Program-made: the position numbers and the translations under genes | From: Manduca sexta | Lineage: Eukaryota; Arthropoda; Insecta; Lepidoptera; Sphingidae | DNA length: 64,000 bases | Assembly: GCF_014839805.1 (NCBI RefSeq) | Contig: NC_051124.1 | Location: 6,634,001-6,698,000, forward strand | Direction of reading: 5' to 3' | Notes under the pieces: model-generated | What the model was told of the DNA's origin: nothing | Database searches by the model: none | The model's input: only the letters and a program-made list of their open reading frames with translations | In this document: positions 10,890 to 24,519 of the stretch, in pieces | Position numbering within the stretch: position 1 is the first letter of the stretch | Layout of the letters: every line of letters starts with the position of its first letter

Positions 10890-13800
10890 ACTATGTAGTA
10901 TTCTGTGTTAAGACTTATATTCGAGTTAAAAGATTACATGCGAGCAAAGCTTATATAACTATAAAAATCTATTAGTCAAACAAATTGAAAACTTATTGTA
11001 ATTATACGGCATTAGAATATTGTTTTTAAACACAAAAACAGATTACCTACCACATGTACCAATCGTAATTAAATTACGAAATAACTTAGCTTTTTGCAAA
11101 TTACAAAATATATTACGATTACATCACGCTATCAGAAGTCTCAGTTCTTACAGCCCCATTCACCTGGCTAATCTCAAGCGTATTCATTGCGTCGGGTTTC
11201 ACTTTCCTGCAATTAGGCCATTTGTACTGGCTCCGGTAACCACTTAAATATCAACTTACAAATCATGTCATTTGCAGTCATGCTCATACGTCATAAGCTG
11301 AAACAAGTCCTCTGTGTACAATAAATGCTGGTTATTTTGTTTTAATTGCTATGTTCGTTGGTTTCACGTACATAAGTACTCCTTGTCTTTTGTTTACTTC
11401 GAGATGTAATGAAACATCTTTTTTATACTAAGTGTAAACTATTTAGATAGGAAATAAACTAAGTTCATATAAAACGGCGGCTGTGTTTTTTGTTTTATTT
11501 TATGAAATAGATGCTTTCTAAATATCAATCAACGGCGGTTAAATTTGAAATATCGTATAGAGGTATTTTTTTTTAATACAGCCATTAAAGTATTCTGAAT
11601 CATTACTTTTAACTGTTTTATCTCGATATTGTCTAGGTAAGTGGAGGTTGGCGTAATTTCGAGGTCACCCCGTCACAGTTAATTAATAGACCTTTATTAT
11701 CCGACAGACATGCAACAGCGTCGAAACCCACGCTTATCAGTTGACGAGATATTTTAGTTTGATTCAGCGGTACTAGAATTTACAGTTGTGGTTATTGATG
11801 CTAGAAGTTAATACTATGTAATGATAAAACAGGGTTTTGCAATCAACGACAAATTTTAGATTGCGTACACTAAAAGCCTTTTTCGTTTCAAATTTCAAAA
11901 TGCTAAAAATCTTTTTTATGTTCTCCGCTATTATGATAATATATTCCATACTTATAGTGTTTGCTTAGTTTTTTTATGGTATTTTTTTTTGTATTATAGT
12001 CAAAGTATTGTATATCTTACAGTCTTCTAATAAAATGCAAAGTGGATGATTATTTTTATCTCCGGCAAACGTTTTAAAACCTTTTAAAGGTGTAAAAGTG
12101 CCACTTCGAAGCATCTTACAAGTTTTATATGGAGCGATTGTAAACTGTGATATAAAGAACTGGTAGACTTCGTAGCACTATCCATTACGTAAATATATAT
12201 TTTTGTTTCAGAAATCTAAGACCACAGCTGAAATACCATTCTGTATCGACTTAAGCCAATTATCGCAATATAAATGCATATACAGCCATTATTATTTCTA
12301 TTTTAGTAATATAGTATATCATATTCTAACTACCTGTGTTTTGATCTTTTTACTTTGAACTCAAAAGTTTTAGGGAGATACGTGTCAAAATATAGAATTG
12401 TTATTATACTGACAATTATTTTTTATGGATAATAGAAAAGCACGTTCTATTCCCTATATTATGAAGAAAAACATTATTCTTTCAGTAAATACCAATTTAG
12501 CGACACTCAAATGTCAATGACAACAACTAAAGAATTTACAAGATATATTGGAACAAATACTGCAAGTAAAACTTTATGACAAAATGTATTACAATTTAAT
12601 GATATACCACTCCTTAAAGGAATAAGAACAAGGCTAACCATTAATATTTGGGCAATCTTCAAGGTCTTATTATTTACGATTTTGTTTAACACTTATGGTC
12701 GAAATGGTCGAACTATCTAAAAAGTCATGTGTAATCGGTTGTTGCCTTGCGGTTATATGTTCGATTTAGGCTAAGCAGAACTATTATTGAGCATAAACTT
12801 CGACATATCAAAACTAATTATGGTCTATTAATTCACACAATGTTTTCTATCTTGGAAGGAAATTTTAATTGGGATTTGGAGATGATGTACTGTTCTTTTT
12901 TCTTTTCACAATCTTACTAATTATAATTGGACGTATATTCTAGTGTACTAATTAGAAAACTATTATATTCAAATCTAAGTCACGATTAAAAGCAAGAGTC
13001 ATAACAATATGGAAAGCAGCTGGCACGACCACTGTTTAGAATTTGGCGCCAGAAGAACTATTGTTCACATGTGAACGAACATGTAACATTCCGTGTCATT
13101 GTGTTTGACGGAGAAGGTTGTAAAAACAAAACAATGCCGGATTTACCAATACATGTCACAATAAAATCAAATAAAAATTATAAAGTTTCTCATATCCGTA
13201 CATTGCCTTTAGAACATTTGTAATTTTTTTTATGAATTTATTAAAAGAATTTAATTCCTTTTCAATTAATTATGGTGTTGTTATAATTTGATAACATTTC
13301 TTTGTTATTCAAGAATTTTATGAAGTTAATTGAGGAGTTTTAAATACAAAGGCATCATAAATGGCTTCAGTTCGAAGTCTTGCTAGAGTACCATTTTTAT
13401 CAGTCTCAATGAAATTTCTCTCACCATTTTGAATGAAAGTGGAAGTTCCGAGTGAGAACTGTGGACGACGTTGCATTGTTTGTTAATTAGTTTACACGAA
13501 TTGTTAATGAACACTATGCAATAGATATGTAGAGAGAATGTGTTTTGGAATTAGTGAGCACCTAATTTAATGTCTTAATTGAAGTTTTATTGGACACGAT
13601 GACAAAAGTCCTGGGAAAATATGGAAATTTTGCAGATTGAAGAAATATATCGTCCAAGTTCCCATATTGCATTGAGACACATCAATTTTGAAATATTTAT
13701 TAAAATAATTTAAATAGAATGCTGCTTTTCACATATTGTACCGAAATGTAATAACTATCTTTATTTTAAAAATCAATAACGCCACATGGAAATTATTTTA

Positions 13801-14315
13801 TGAACAAAATATTATCTTATAGTTTTTTTGAAAACGAAAATAATTCCTCATTTCATGTGTCTGCTTGTGCAACCTTTAAGAAGTAATTTAGATTTCTCAA
13901 ATAAAATTGGTCCCAAACAGTTGATTGAATTTAGTGTCGTTATTTAATCGTGCGTATAAATTACCGTCACAATTAAAGTTTACGACGTCCAAGTTTAGAT
14001 TGATGACAAACTATGGTTGATGTGAGTCATAGATTAAATACTAACAGGTTCCTTAGTTTAACATAGTGTGTGTCATATGAAAGAGATAACTTAACTCGGC
14101 CTATGTATGCGGAAGCTTGACTCAACATTAAAATCAAATAATTGTTAATATTAATATTGAAGTTATATAAGGTGTGCAGCTGAATTTTTAAGTATATGCT
14201 ATATGTTTTAGGATTAAGAACTTATTAAATATAACTCATCAAGATCTTCGGAACTAACAGGTTTCGGTAATGCTTAGAGAAGTAACAACAATAATGTAAA
14301 TATCTGTACGTACAA
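10890..14315. other. Non-coding stretch, nothing recognised
   Basis: AT-rich, with poly-T runs near 11564 and 11980. ORFs 11020-11247 and 12507-12692 carry no recognisable motif or splice context. No transposon with clear ends was seen. Confidence 0.45.
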
Positions 14316-14319
14316 GCAA

Positions 14320-14530
14320 CTAGCATTTGCTCGCAGTTTCGTCCGAGTGAAAGAGTTTTTGCGGGATAAAAGTCCCGCTATATATTTTCTCAGGATAAAA
14401 AGTAGCCTATATTCTTTGCAGAATCTCTGACTAACCCCATATAAATTTCATCAAATCGGTTTAGAGATATAGCTGTGAGAGCGTAACAGACTGCCAGACG
14501 GAATTACTTTCTCATTTATAATAGAAGTAC
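14320..14530 (-). mobile_element. Helitron-like (Lep1-type) non-autonomous element
   Basis: On the minus strand it ends in CTAG (14320-14323) after 'gcaaatg', with the decayed GC hairpin around 14330-14345. It then carries the diagnostic 'gataaaaagtagcctat' and 'gggataaaagtcccgctata' blocks. The CTAG 3' end flanked by T, with a hairpin just upstream, is the Helitron signature. Assignment to the Lep1 group is from memory of the family. Confidence 0.6.
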
Positions 14531-14534
14531 ACGA

Positions 14535-17500
14535 TACTTTAGTCACTCCTTGTTGCTTTGCTCATTGGCAATCTCAAGAAGGCCTCTTACTGTAATTATC
14601 AGGGTCGTAGCTGCATCCAGGGTGTCATTCTATTCGAACCAACTCCAGTGCAAATGCCATGGCTATCCTTTTTAAACTTACATAAAACTGTCTAAATCCT
14701 GGTTCTTGCATCAACTCTGATAAAGTCAAAAACTTTATTTAATCAATATATTTAACAAGGTTGTAGATGACACAATATGACTATATATTAGACAGTGGCC
14801 GAAATACACGCGTACACAATACCTAGACCACAATGGATAGTGGTTAGTCATTCGAGAAACGGCTTTGTATGTCCCTCGCGGGATTACGAATAGGAATCAA
14901 TAGACGAACAATGAACGCGCGATGATTTGAAAATGAAACACGTCTGTAGTTTATGTTACGTGTTCGACTACATGAATATTACTTGCACACTGTTCTAAAG
15001 AATAACATATAAATAGACAAAATCTCATTTTTATTTTGAAATGTTTGTGAAATGATTTTCATTAAATGTCATTGAATCTATTAGAATAATTTGATATATA
15101 TACTTAACTTCTATATATTAGTGCCTTTTTGTATGCAAGGATGCAATAAATTAAGAATTTAGTACTTGGTTTAAAGTTAAATATGATATTTTAAGTATAA
15201 TTACAATTATGAGTAGAAATAGGTTTAAAATCTAATTTTATGGAGACGTTTATTGACTTTATATAATTTGGGCATGTTAAATTTTATTCATGTGATAATA
15301 CATTAAGTTATGCATGCTTTAAAACGTATGGTTATTTACGACTGTCTAGGAAATATTCACAAAACCCTAAAACATATATTAAATTATAGTGTGATGTTTT
15401 AAACTACAGTGTTTGGATGACAAATTATATTAATGCTTAATAATTATTATTAAAAATATAGGTAAAATTGACCTGATGTATATTAAATTCCAAAATAAAT
15501 ACTAAACGTGTTGAATAACAAAGTTTGAACGAATTTCTATACATTTTTATACACGTTCACAATCAGTAGAAATCGTGTTAATACCTATATACCACTGTCC
15601 ATAAATATTGAGTGAAAGTAATGTTCCGCATCTATTTTCGTATACAAAAGTTTAGAGCCATAGCGAGTTTCATAGGCCGTTGATTGATTTTTGTATTAGG
15701 ACAGATATTTCACATAAAAGCCTTTCGAACCTCCAACAAATGCATTAAAATTATAATAGATTTTTTTATTGTAACTTGATATTTAAGTTTTCTATGCATT
15801 AATGTGGATAGATTTGTAAGTCTCTTGTTTTCAGAAAAGGTAGTTGTTTTGTAATAAGTGGAGAGAAACTCACAAATGATTTAAACTAGGCAGGTAAGCT
15901 TAGAAGCCACTGCGTGTGATCACGTCATATACGTGATACCTAAACTATGTTACAATTCAATGTCTATTTTTAGATTTTAAACCAGTTTGGAAAACAATTT
16001 TCCTAAAAAAAATCAATATTTGCATTGTATATTGTGGTTCAAGTTTCGTTATAAATTCTTTACGTAGGAAACGTAGTACGTAAACGCCTTAAGATAAAGG
16101 CTAAAGTAGAATGTTTAGACCAACAGAATGACATAGAATAGGAAACATTTCCCAGTCAATATGCATGTTACACACTGTTTGTAAAGGAATCTGTTTTTTC
16201 CACACTGAACTGAAGGTATAATTTTATCTGCCAAGGTCATGGTCAATAGACGGTTGAGAATAATGATAATAGTATATTATGTTCAAATTACGCGGTAATT
16301 TTATGGTGATCACGTTGAAATCATGATTTTAGTGTGACTAGTAGAATTTACTGGAATAAAATCAAAGAAACTCAATTACTGTTTTATTTTGCAAAAAAAA
16401 TTGTAAGTACAAATTGAAACTAAGTTACACGACCTACTTAAATTTTATGCTGTATACGTAGTACATAGCATCTATATATAGGTAGGAAACCATTCAGCAT
16501 TTTATGCTATCTTATCTAATTTTAAATGCGAAAGTCTGTGAAAATGTTTGTATGTGTAGTGGAAGTATACGTAGAAACAGCTGTTTTAGTTGTTGTTGTA
16601 TGTTGGGTTTTATCCGCAGCCTATAAACATTCACTGTTCCAGAAGAATCAATAATGCTATTGGTGGCCTTAAAGGACGACTGTTTGGAAATTTTTGGTCC
16701 TTCAAATATCTTATCCACTATACGCATCGCAACACCAAGTTGTCACATCTGATTTCTGAATGGCGTTGGTATTTTAATAGTCCCGGGTTATTCATAATGT
16801 AGAAGAAAGGGTATAAAGTGGCTCTAGCAGTTTTAAATAAAGATTTGTGTGTATCCTTAGTAAAATATTTGAAAGTGTAGTTTTAACAGATCTTGTGATA
16901 TACCCTGATAATTTACAGCAATTATAAAAAATGACTAACGCGTGGAGCGATGTAAGTATAAATGTTCACAGCACTTTCACTGCAATTAATGAGTTTAATA
17001 AATATACAACAACATACATTTAATTACGCAGTTGTATACAGTTCTATAATTATTAACACGTTCATAAATGCAAAGAAGGTGCAAGTTATTGACCCCAGTC
17101 GACCTACTGAGAAACATTTGCGAATTCCGCCATAATAAGCGTTACTCATTCATTATTTAACTCTGGCTTCTAGTTGCCGACATGCTAAAGGCGTACACGT
17201 AACATTTGTTTATTTACCTTGCGTTATGATCATTTTTATGAGGTTAAATTGTTTAAGACATATATTTAGGTTAAATGTGGATCATAAAAGTCATTTCGTA
17301 TATCGTTTATTAGTTTAGAATTTTATTGAAGTCTTTGTTATTTGTGTTTAAATGAACAATAATTTCGTGACAATCATTTTAAAGACAATTGTGGTGTATT
17401 GTGGAATGACTTTTATCTTAGATGGGGTTTGTTTTATTTTTTATAATTTGGAACATCGTATAAAATAATATCTGCTGCTACTAATACTGAATGTTACAAT

Positions 17501-18190
17501 TACGTAATACAACTTTATTGTAATAATTGGGTACTCCGTGTTGACAAAAACAATGAAATTGTTGTACTGAAAACATATATGATTCAACGCAAATCAATAT
17601 TACTCTATATACAAGGTATTTTGTTAAACCCGCGTAAGCAACACTTCGAGGAATTACCTCAACCTATAATAAAGTTAATTTTAAATCTGAAGTAACATTT
17701 TGCCCGTAGGACATAGTCTCAAGGAAAACTGGCAGTGTGGGCATTCATGTAAGTAGCCGTGGATTTTAATCCATATAGAAACAGTATAGACTAGGTTAAC
17801 CTCCTCGCCTCACTTGCATGGAATCTTGTTGGTGAAATATATAATAGTTATCATGTTATTATAGTTCCGCTAGTCGAATTGGATGTAACCTGTAATGGCT
17901 GTGTGTTTATGTAAATAAATAAAATAAAAAAAATATCATTATCATCTTTTGGTCAACCTTAATTCGCGCTAATATTTATCAAAATCATTTCAGTGTTAGT
18001 CATAAAGGGTAACAGATAGATAAAGTTAATGTATTATGATGTTAGTCAGGATTTGCCGTTTAGAATCCTTATAGTTGAGAAACGTGTTGCTGTAGCAGAG
18101 CGATCTGTCGCACCACCCATGCTCTTGTTGGTTTTTTGTATCATATTAATCAGATTTATAACGGCTTTTGTAAAATTCTTGCATATTATA
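14535..18190. other. Non-coding stretch, little recognised
   Basis: No exon supported. The 71- and 70-aa ORFs at 16512-16802 overlap on opposite strands and have no motif. The 17690-17936 segment ends in an 'aaataaataaaataaaaaaa' run that could be a degraded LINE tail on the + strand, but no coding remnant was seen. Confidence 0.4.
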
Positions 18191-18194
18191 AAAT

Positions 18195-18735
18195 ACATAT
18201 AACTCAAAGGTGACTAACTGACTGACATAGTGATCTATTAACGCACAGCCCAAACCACTGGACGGATCGGGCTGAAATTTGGCATGCACGTAGATGTTAT
18301 GACGTAGGCATCCGCTAAGAAAGGATTTTGATTAATTCTACCCCCAAGGGGATAAAATAGGGGATGAAAGTTTGTATGAAACTTTGTCAATTTTAACCCG
18401 ATCGGGCTGAGACTTTGCATGAATAAAGTAACTATGACGTAGGTATCTCCTAAGAAAGGATTTTGATAAATTTCATCCCTAAAGGGATAAAATAGGGGAT
18501 GAAAGTTTGTATAAATCTTCTTAGATTTTTGCCAGATTGAATTGAAATTAAAGATTGGAGCTACTATGATGAAGACGTTCGCTTAAATAAGATTTTGATT
18601 AATTGAACCCCCATGGGGATAAAATTAGTTTGAAACTATCAGTACCGGGAAAATATGTAGCAAGACTTTTATCATACAGTGGACTTTTATCCCAGAAAAC
18701 TCCTTCACGCGGACGTAGCCGCGAGCAAAAGCTAG
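18195..18735 (+). mobile_element. Helitron-like element with internal tandem repeat
   Basis: It ends at CTAG (18732-18735) followed by T, with a hairpin just upstream (GCGG 18709-18712, CCGC 18719-18722). This is the canonical Helitron 3' end. Its body is a tandem array of three related units of 135 bp, described separately. No Rep/helicase coding was seen, so it is non-autonomous. The 5' boundary, near a 'gactaactgactgacat' start, is approximate. Confidence 0.65.
18265..18650 (+). repeat. 135-bp tandem repeat, about 2.8 copies
   Basis: 'gatcgggctga' starts at 18265 and again at 18400, and its diverged form 'gattgaattga' starts at 18535: two intervals of exactly 135 bp. A second landmark, 'gggataaaat', recurs near 18349, 18484 and 18616 with about the same period. 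Units 1 and 2 are close to each other; unit 3 is more diverged and shorter. Confidence 0.8.
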
Positions 18736-18736
18736 T

Positions 18737-18949
18737 TATAAAATAAAGTCCCTCGCTGCATCTGTGTGTCCGTCTGTCTAAACGTGATAAACGCAAAAAT
18801 TACCAAAATGATGTAGATGACATTGGGTATGAAGATAGTTTGAAGACCCTGGGAAGGACACAGGCTACTTTTTGTCTCAGGAAAATATATAGCAGGACTT
18901 TAATTCAGTATAAAATCTTCACGTAAGCGGAGTTGCGAGCAAAAGCTAG
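18737..18949 (+). mobile_element. Second Helitron-like copy, head to tail with the first
   Basis: It starts directly after the CTAG-T of the previous copy and ends in its own CTAG (18946-18949) preceded by 'ttgcgagcaaaag'. It carries the usual 'ggctactttttgtctcagga' block. It lacks the 135-bp array. Confidence 0.6.
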
Positions 18950-18954
18950 TTTAA

Positions 18955-21920
18955 CTTATATAATCCTCAAATTGCTTATAAAATATTAGTTATCACGACA
19001 TTAATTTCGCAGTTCACCATTTTTCGTTAGGAATTTATAGTTATTGCGATATAAACTTGTTTTTAAATGTATATTTGGCGGTAAGTATATAAATTGATTA
19101 TAATAGAACACATTTTTTCGCCAAAAGGTCAATGTTCTATTAAGATGGTAGAAATGGCATTTTAGATTGATTATAATGGAGCAGATATTATATTAAATTA
19201 TAACTCAATTCTATTGGCGATGTTATTTTATAATACTAAGTATTTTTATTTTATAGATTGAACTTTAATAAACTACTTTTTTTTGCACTTCGTCCCAAAC
19301 AAATGAACTGTTTGGTAAGTTAGGAATCTGTGGTTACAATTTGATTTAAAATTATTAAGTGGTTTATTCGTTAACATATCCAGCATATAAACGTCGTCAT
19401 TTTTCATATTTAAAATATTGCTATTATGTGAATTTTTACATCAATGCGTTTCACTGAAAATGTTCATAATATAAGTATGCAGACTCGTCATGCTCTAAAT
19501 TGCACAATCGGGGTCAATACCGGCTCCAACGACTGCCGAAACATTATTAAGGATGTAACAATTTAATATGTTGTGCGCAAATCTTACAAACATATCAATT
19601 ATGTTTTAAACAATATACTATATATTACTTGCGGCTTGGCCTATGTGAAAGAGTTTTTTCAATGTTAAAGTTCTGCTGTATATTTTATAAAAAAAAATAG
19701 TGTATAATATATGTTAACCCAAGATTTCTTATCAGTAATTTGTATCAACTTTCTTTACTTCTAACAATTATTTATAATTACCTTCGTAACATAGTAAGAA
19801 AGCCTTTATTATAATTTAATATAAGGCTTATTTGACAAGAGTTAGGACTTTATAAATACAAACAAAATTCACTTAGAAAATGTGTCAAATATTTTTAAAA
19901 TTAAATCAACATTTTATTAAGCTGATTTTTATTAACATTATTTCATCAACAGTTTTGTTGTGACCGTCAGTGCAGTCACCTTGTTTTGGTGACGCGCAGC
20001 GTGTGAAAAATATGCAAAATAATTAACATACTCACATTATATCAATAGATGATTTCATGTCCTCTGATCTGCCAAAATGTTTCTGTACGTATTACGAACA
20101 CTAAATAATAAACATACATAGTGGTGGCTATGGGTCAATCTAACCCGATTCCTGCCGACTTCCCTTTATTGAGAAATTATGTGGTATTAATTATCATTAC
20201 AATGATTTGTAGACCGCATTCATGCATATAAGTACTTATATGTTATGTTGGGTTCCCTTTTGAAAAATCTGGTACGCCACTGATACAATATAGTTGTAGT
20301 ATGAATTGTATGCTTTTTAAGTCTTATAGCAGGTACAACAACGAGGTTATAAATACAAAATTATGTCTTTTACCTTATACAATCACACTTCAACTAAACC
20401 TGTATAGTACATAACTAGCAATAACAACTTCTTTCCAATGACTCAGGCCATTTGAGTCATACATTTTTACTATATTTTATAATTCAAGCACTATTCGCTT
20501 CATTTATGTTAAATTAAAGACATTAAACCGTGTAGTTAGTCATAGACCGGACATTAGGACCTAATTTGTGCTTGAAAAGTTTTTGCCAATTGGTAATAAA
20601 TCGTTGTCTTATTAGAACTGTCCGTGTGAAAAGATGTCATGACGTCCTTAGATATTAATACAAAAATAACACATTGACAGAAAATGTGCAAATATACGGA
20701 CTAAAACGTGCAAATCACGATATGGAAAAACATGAAGTATTTTATATAGGTGTTTTGTTATTTCGAGGTAGATTGAGTAACCATCGGATGAGTGCAACAT
20801 TTTTGTATGCCAATCTTCCCAATATCTACTCTTTAAAATTTTAGAATTCTGTGATCAACATATAAATAAATCGGTACTATAAATGTGAATAGAAATGACG
20901 TGTCATGATTCCTAAATGAATAGCATTGAGAGTGTTTTCATAAAATCTTTTCCCGATTTCAATAAACATCGCTAACTACAGATTAATGCAAAGAACAAAC
21001 CAATTAAAATAATTTATATGTAACCATGCCTATTCATTGAGTATAAAAAATCCAAATTTAGTTAATCGATATCGTTCGTAAGGTTCGTATTTGTATACAG
21101 TGATTGTTCTATAAAAGTCCTGTTTAATGTTATTTATAGATCAATGTTATATTAAGGAAGGTACGCTTCTTAAACATCTAAGTTCTGTCTATGAAATAAA
21201 GTTTGAAATATGGCTATAAATAGCTAAGTAGAAGTTTCTTTATTCATTGAAATTCATAACTAGGCGCAAATGTTTCTATTGTTAAGTAAGAAAACATTTG
21301 AATAAAATACAAGCTTACATTTAAATTGAGATGCTAATGCTCCAAAGACTTCTTAATCTTATCATACGTGTTAAATCAGCATTAAATTTTAACACTCGAA
21401 TTGCGTGACAAAAGGAAGAATGTGACAAAATAGTGATTAGTTATAAGCCTGATTAATAATATTTATTGATAAACGGACAATCGTACACAACAATGATAAA
21501 CATTAACATCTACAATGATAATCTATTGTAACGATTATAAATATTTATTATTTTGCTTTCAATATTAATGTATGCATGAACCATACATTACACGTCGTAC
21601 ATTGGAAACCATATTCCAAAAACGTATGTTCCGTACACTTTCCTTCGCCATTAAGTAGCTTATGTAACTCGGTGATCAAGTTTCGAAAGGCTGGGTGTAA
21701 ATACGCAAGGATTTCAAACCGCAGGCTTTTCCTGTGCCGAACTAATTAGACAAGTTGATACAGCGCCAATATCAGCACATTACTTTCCTTGTATCTTTAA
21801 TAAAAAAAATATAAATTTTGACATACAAAATAGTTCAATATTATACAACTATATTTACCAATGTTTTATACTACACTTAGTAGTATTTTACTTTAATGTT
21901 AGATATGTAAATATACTATG
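18955..21920. other. Non-coding stretch, nothing recognised
   Basis: AT-rich, no supported exon. A short direct repeat ('attgattataatagaac' near 19092, a close copy near 19169) is the only local structure noticed. Confidence 0.45.
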
Positions 21921-21922
21921 AC

Positions 21923-22170
21923 TGCGTCGGTGGCGTAGTTGTATTACGATAAGACTGCATTGTTAGGGTCTCGGGATCCATTTCCAGGTCGGCATAGTGA
22001 TATTTGGTTTATATACTTAATATCAGCCTGGAGTTTGGAATTTGTGCGCGATATGACGATAGGCTCGCCTCCTAGCATGTCATTGGACGAAATACGCACG
22101 GCGAAAAGTGCGTGCACTAGGTTCGCCTCCGTTTTTCCCTTCGGGGATAAAAAGCGTGTGTGTGTGTATG
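21923..22170 (+). mobile_element. tRNA-derived SINE, full-length copy
   Basis: The head 'gcgtcggtggcgtagttg' contains an A-box-like TGGCGTAGTTG. A decayed B box lies near 21970, followed by the body shared with the copies at 30.3 and 39.8 kb ('tgcgcgatatgacgatagg', 'ccttcggggataaaaagcg'), ending in a (TG)n tail. The overlapping 80-aa ORF is only SINE read in frame. Confidence 0.82.
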
Positions 22171-22174
22171 AATA

Positions 22175-23670
22175 TTATTAATACCCTGTTCTCACCTTAA
22201 GCTGAATATCCTTATTACCAATACCAACAATATTTCTTTTGTAAATAATTATTATACTTACTTAGTAAATTTTAGTCATGCTGTGATTAACCCAGATTAC
22301 TATTTTGGAAAAAAAAATCAAATTGCTTTAAAGAAGACAACAGCAGATTTTACAGTATACCTGTGTAACAGAACTTCATATATAATATTTGTTTACAACT
22401 TGCGGGAAATTCACAAAAGTGGCCCACAGGTGTATTGAAAGCAATTGTTAAAATTAATTCCTACTTTCTTTGTATAACATCGCTTTAGTACTATAACTGT
22501 TACGGTGTATATATGAATAAATAAATAAATATAATTCAATAATGTTGAATGTTGCCGATACAAGACCCTGATTGTATTACGTGTATGTTTAATTTTACGC
22601 AACATACATTATAAAGGGCAGTGATTGAAGTTGAAGTGATCGCATCGAAATTATGTAAACGTTATCGAATTTTATGAATTATTAAGTAATGCTATAACAA
22701 ACGGGTATAAATAAATATCATATTTTCTCGTTTCAACCCTTTCTAATTTGTATGTGAGTTATTACAAGATAAATATTCAAATTTAGTTTTACATTAGTGA
22801 TGTGTTTCACGACAAGTTGACAGCAACTGCTTAAATATCCATAAAAAAAATTAAGTACTTAGAAAAATAATATTTAAGTACAAATTTACAGATGAATCAA
22901 CTATATTTCTTTGTTCCAAGTCGCATAAGTAGTAACATAATTATGTTCATTACAAGATAATACACACTTACTTGAATTAGTGCCACTTCATTACACCTAC
23001 ACATTTATGTTGGTCAAATGCAAATCTCCTCTGCCTTTTATGTGCAGCCAGAATACGGAAAGTGGAATGACATTTAGTAGTATTGTAGGCGTGGGTAATG
23101 TCCTTTAAATGAGGCTACTTGCTAAAAGAGCACTGCAAACAATGCACGAGGTTGTGGTCGAAAAATATTCACTTACAATCTGCAATTGAATGTTTGTTGA
23201 AGATCCGAGATGTTTTGATATATCTTTTATTAGATATCTTAATACGTTTTCGAGTTTATGGAAGTTCTAAATATATTTTAATGCATTTAAGCGTTGTATA
23301 GACAGGTGTACTTTCAGTGGTATATGGCTTTAGCCAGGCTTAAAGATCCAAAAATATGCTTTATGTTTTTGTAATATGAACTAAATGAAAGCTAATAATA
23401 ATAAACGGAAAAAACTCCAAATGATGATACAAGAATAATTGTTTATATATTTCTGCACGCAACACATAAAAACAAGTGATCATTTAAATTTTCATAGTCA
23501 AGTTAAATCCCCATTATTATGATTCGTCATGATTTTTATGGAATTCTGATAATACGCGTACGGATCCTGCGGAAATTCGTCATAGGTATCAATTGCGTAT
23601 GTAATAAAATAATAATAATTTGATTGCGTCTATATAGATGAATTAATAAATCTCATTAACTTAACTAGAC
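22175..23670. other. Non-coding stretch, nothing recognised
   Basis: AT-rich. ORFs 22411-22605 and 23119-23301 have no motif. A short (AAAT)n run lies near 22516-22530. Confidence 0.45.
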
Positions 23671-23674
23671 TCTA

Positions 23675-23795
23675 TCAGATAGCCTCGTCTAATGGCAACG
23701 TGATTGTACAGACTTTGAACTGAGAGATCTTCGATTTGATATCCAAGTCGGTTGATACTTTGAAGATTTCTTTTTAATATCATTTTTTCGAAAAG
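23675..23795 (+). mobile_element. Degraded tRNA-derived SINE head
   Basis: 'gcctcgtctaatggcaacgt' resembles an A-box head. 'cttcgatttgatatccaagt' is a decayed B box followed by the 'aagtcgg' that usually follows it in these SINEs. The body is lost. Confidence 0.45.
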
Positions 23796-24214
23796 GCTTT
23801 GACAGTGCTAAGACAAAGCCAAATTAACTTTAGTAAGTACATGTAACATTCATGACATAGTGTGTGCCAAATGACTAATTTCATATTGAAGTGGGATAGG
23901 ATAGAAAGAAAGAAAACACAAAGAATAAAGGATAAGAGTGGGAAATAGTGGATATATAAATTTTATAAGCGTTGCCTTTGTACAATGATTCATCCTTTCT
24001 TTACCCATCAAAAGTAGTCTTTGTTGTATCGTCCAGACAGTTTATCCCGCCCACACACTCGCTACTTCACACATATTTTGATGACACGGTGCGCTGGCGT
24101 GCATAACAACTTAGTTAAACTTGTTAGCGAGTATTCAATTACATCAAAATATGAAAGGACCAGTAGTAAATATTTCATTAAAGATATCACCTACAGGTTC
24201 CTGTCAAAGATATT

Positions 24215-24515
24215 TTCTAGAATATAAGTCCCAATATGTATTTTTCCGAGATTAAAAGTAGACTATATGTCAGTACTGGTTTTGCTCGCAGCTATGCCTG
24301 TGTGAAGGAGTTTTCTGGGATAAACGTCCCGCTATACATTTTCCCAGAATAGAAAGTAGCCAATAATCTCCCCAGGATCTTAAACTATCTTCATACCCAT
24401 TTTCATAAAAATTCGTTCAGTAGATTTTGAGAAAATCAATGCAGACAGTTTTGTGTGAAAACATACAGACAGTTTTGGGGACATTGTTTTATAAAATGTA
24501 TAGATATGGCATGGT
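24215..24515 (-). mobile_element. Helitron-like element, plus an adjoining partial copy
   Basis: From 24276 the minus-strand end 'gcgagcaaaaccag' has a mutated CTAG. The copy then reads through 'gtagccaataatctcccca' and 'cgttcagtagattttga' to about 24515. A partial second copy ('gattaaaagtagactatatg') lies immediately to its left at 24220-24272 in the same orientation, so two copies sit side by side. Confidence 0.55.
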
Positions 24516-24519
24516 CTAA

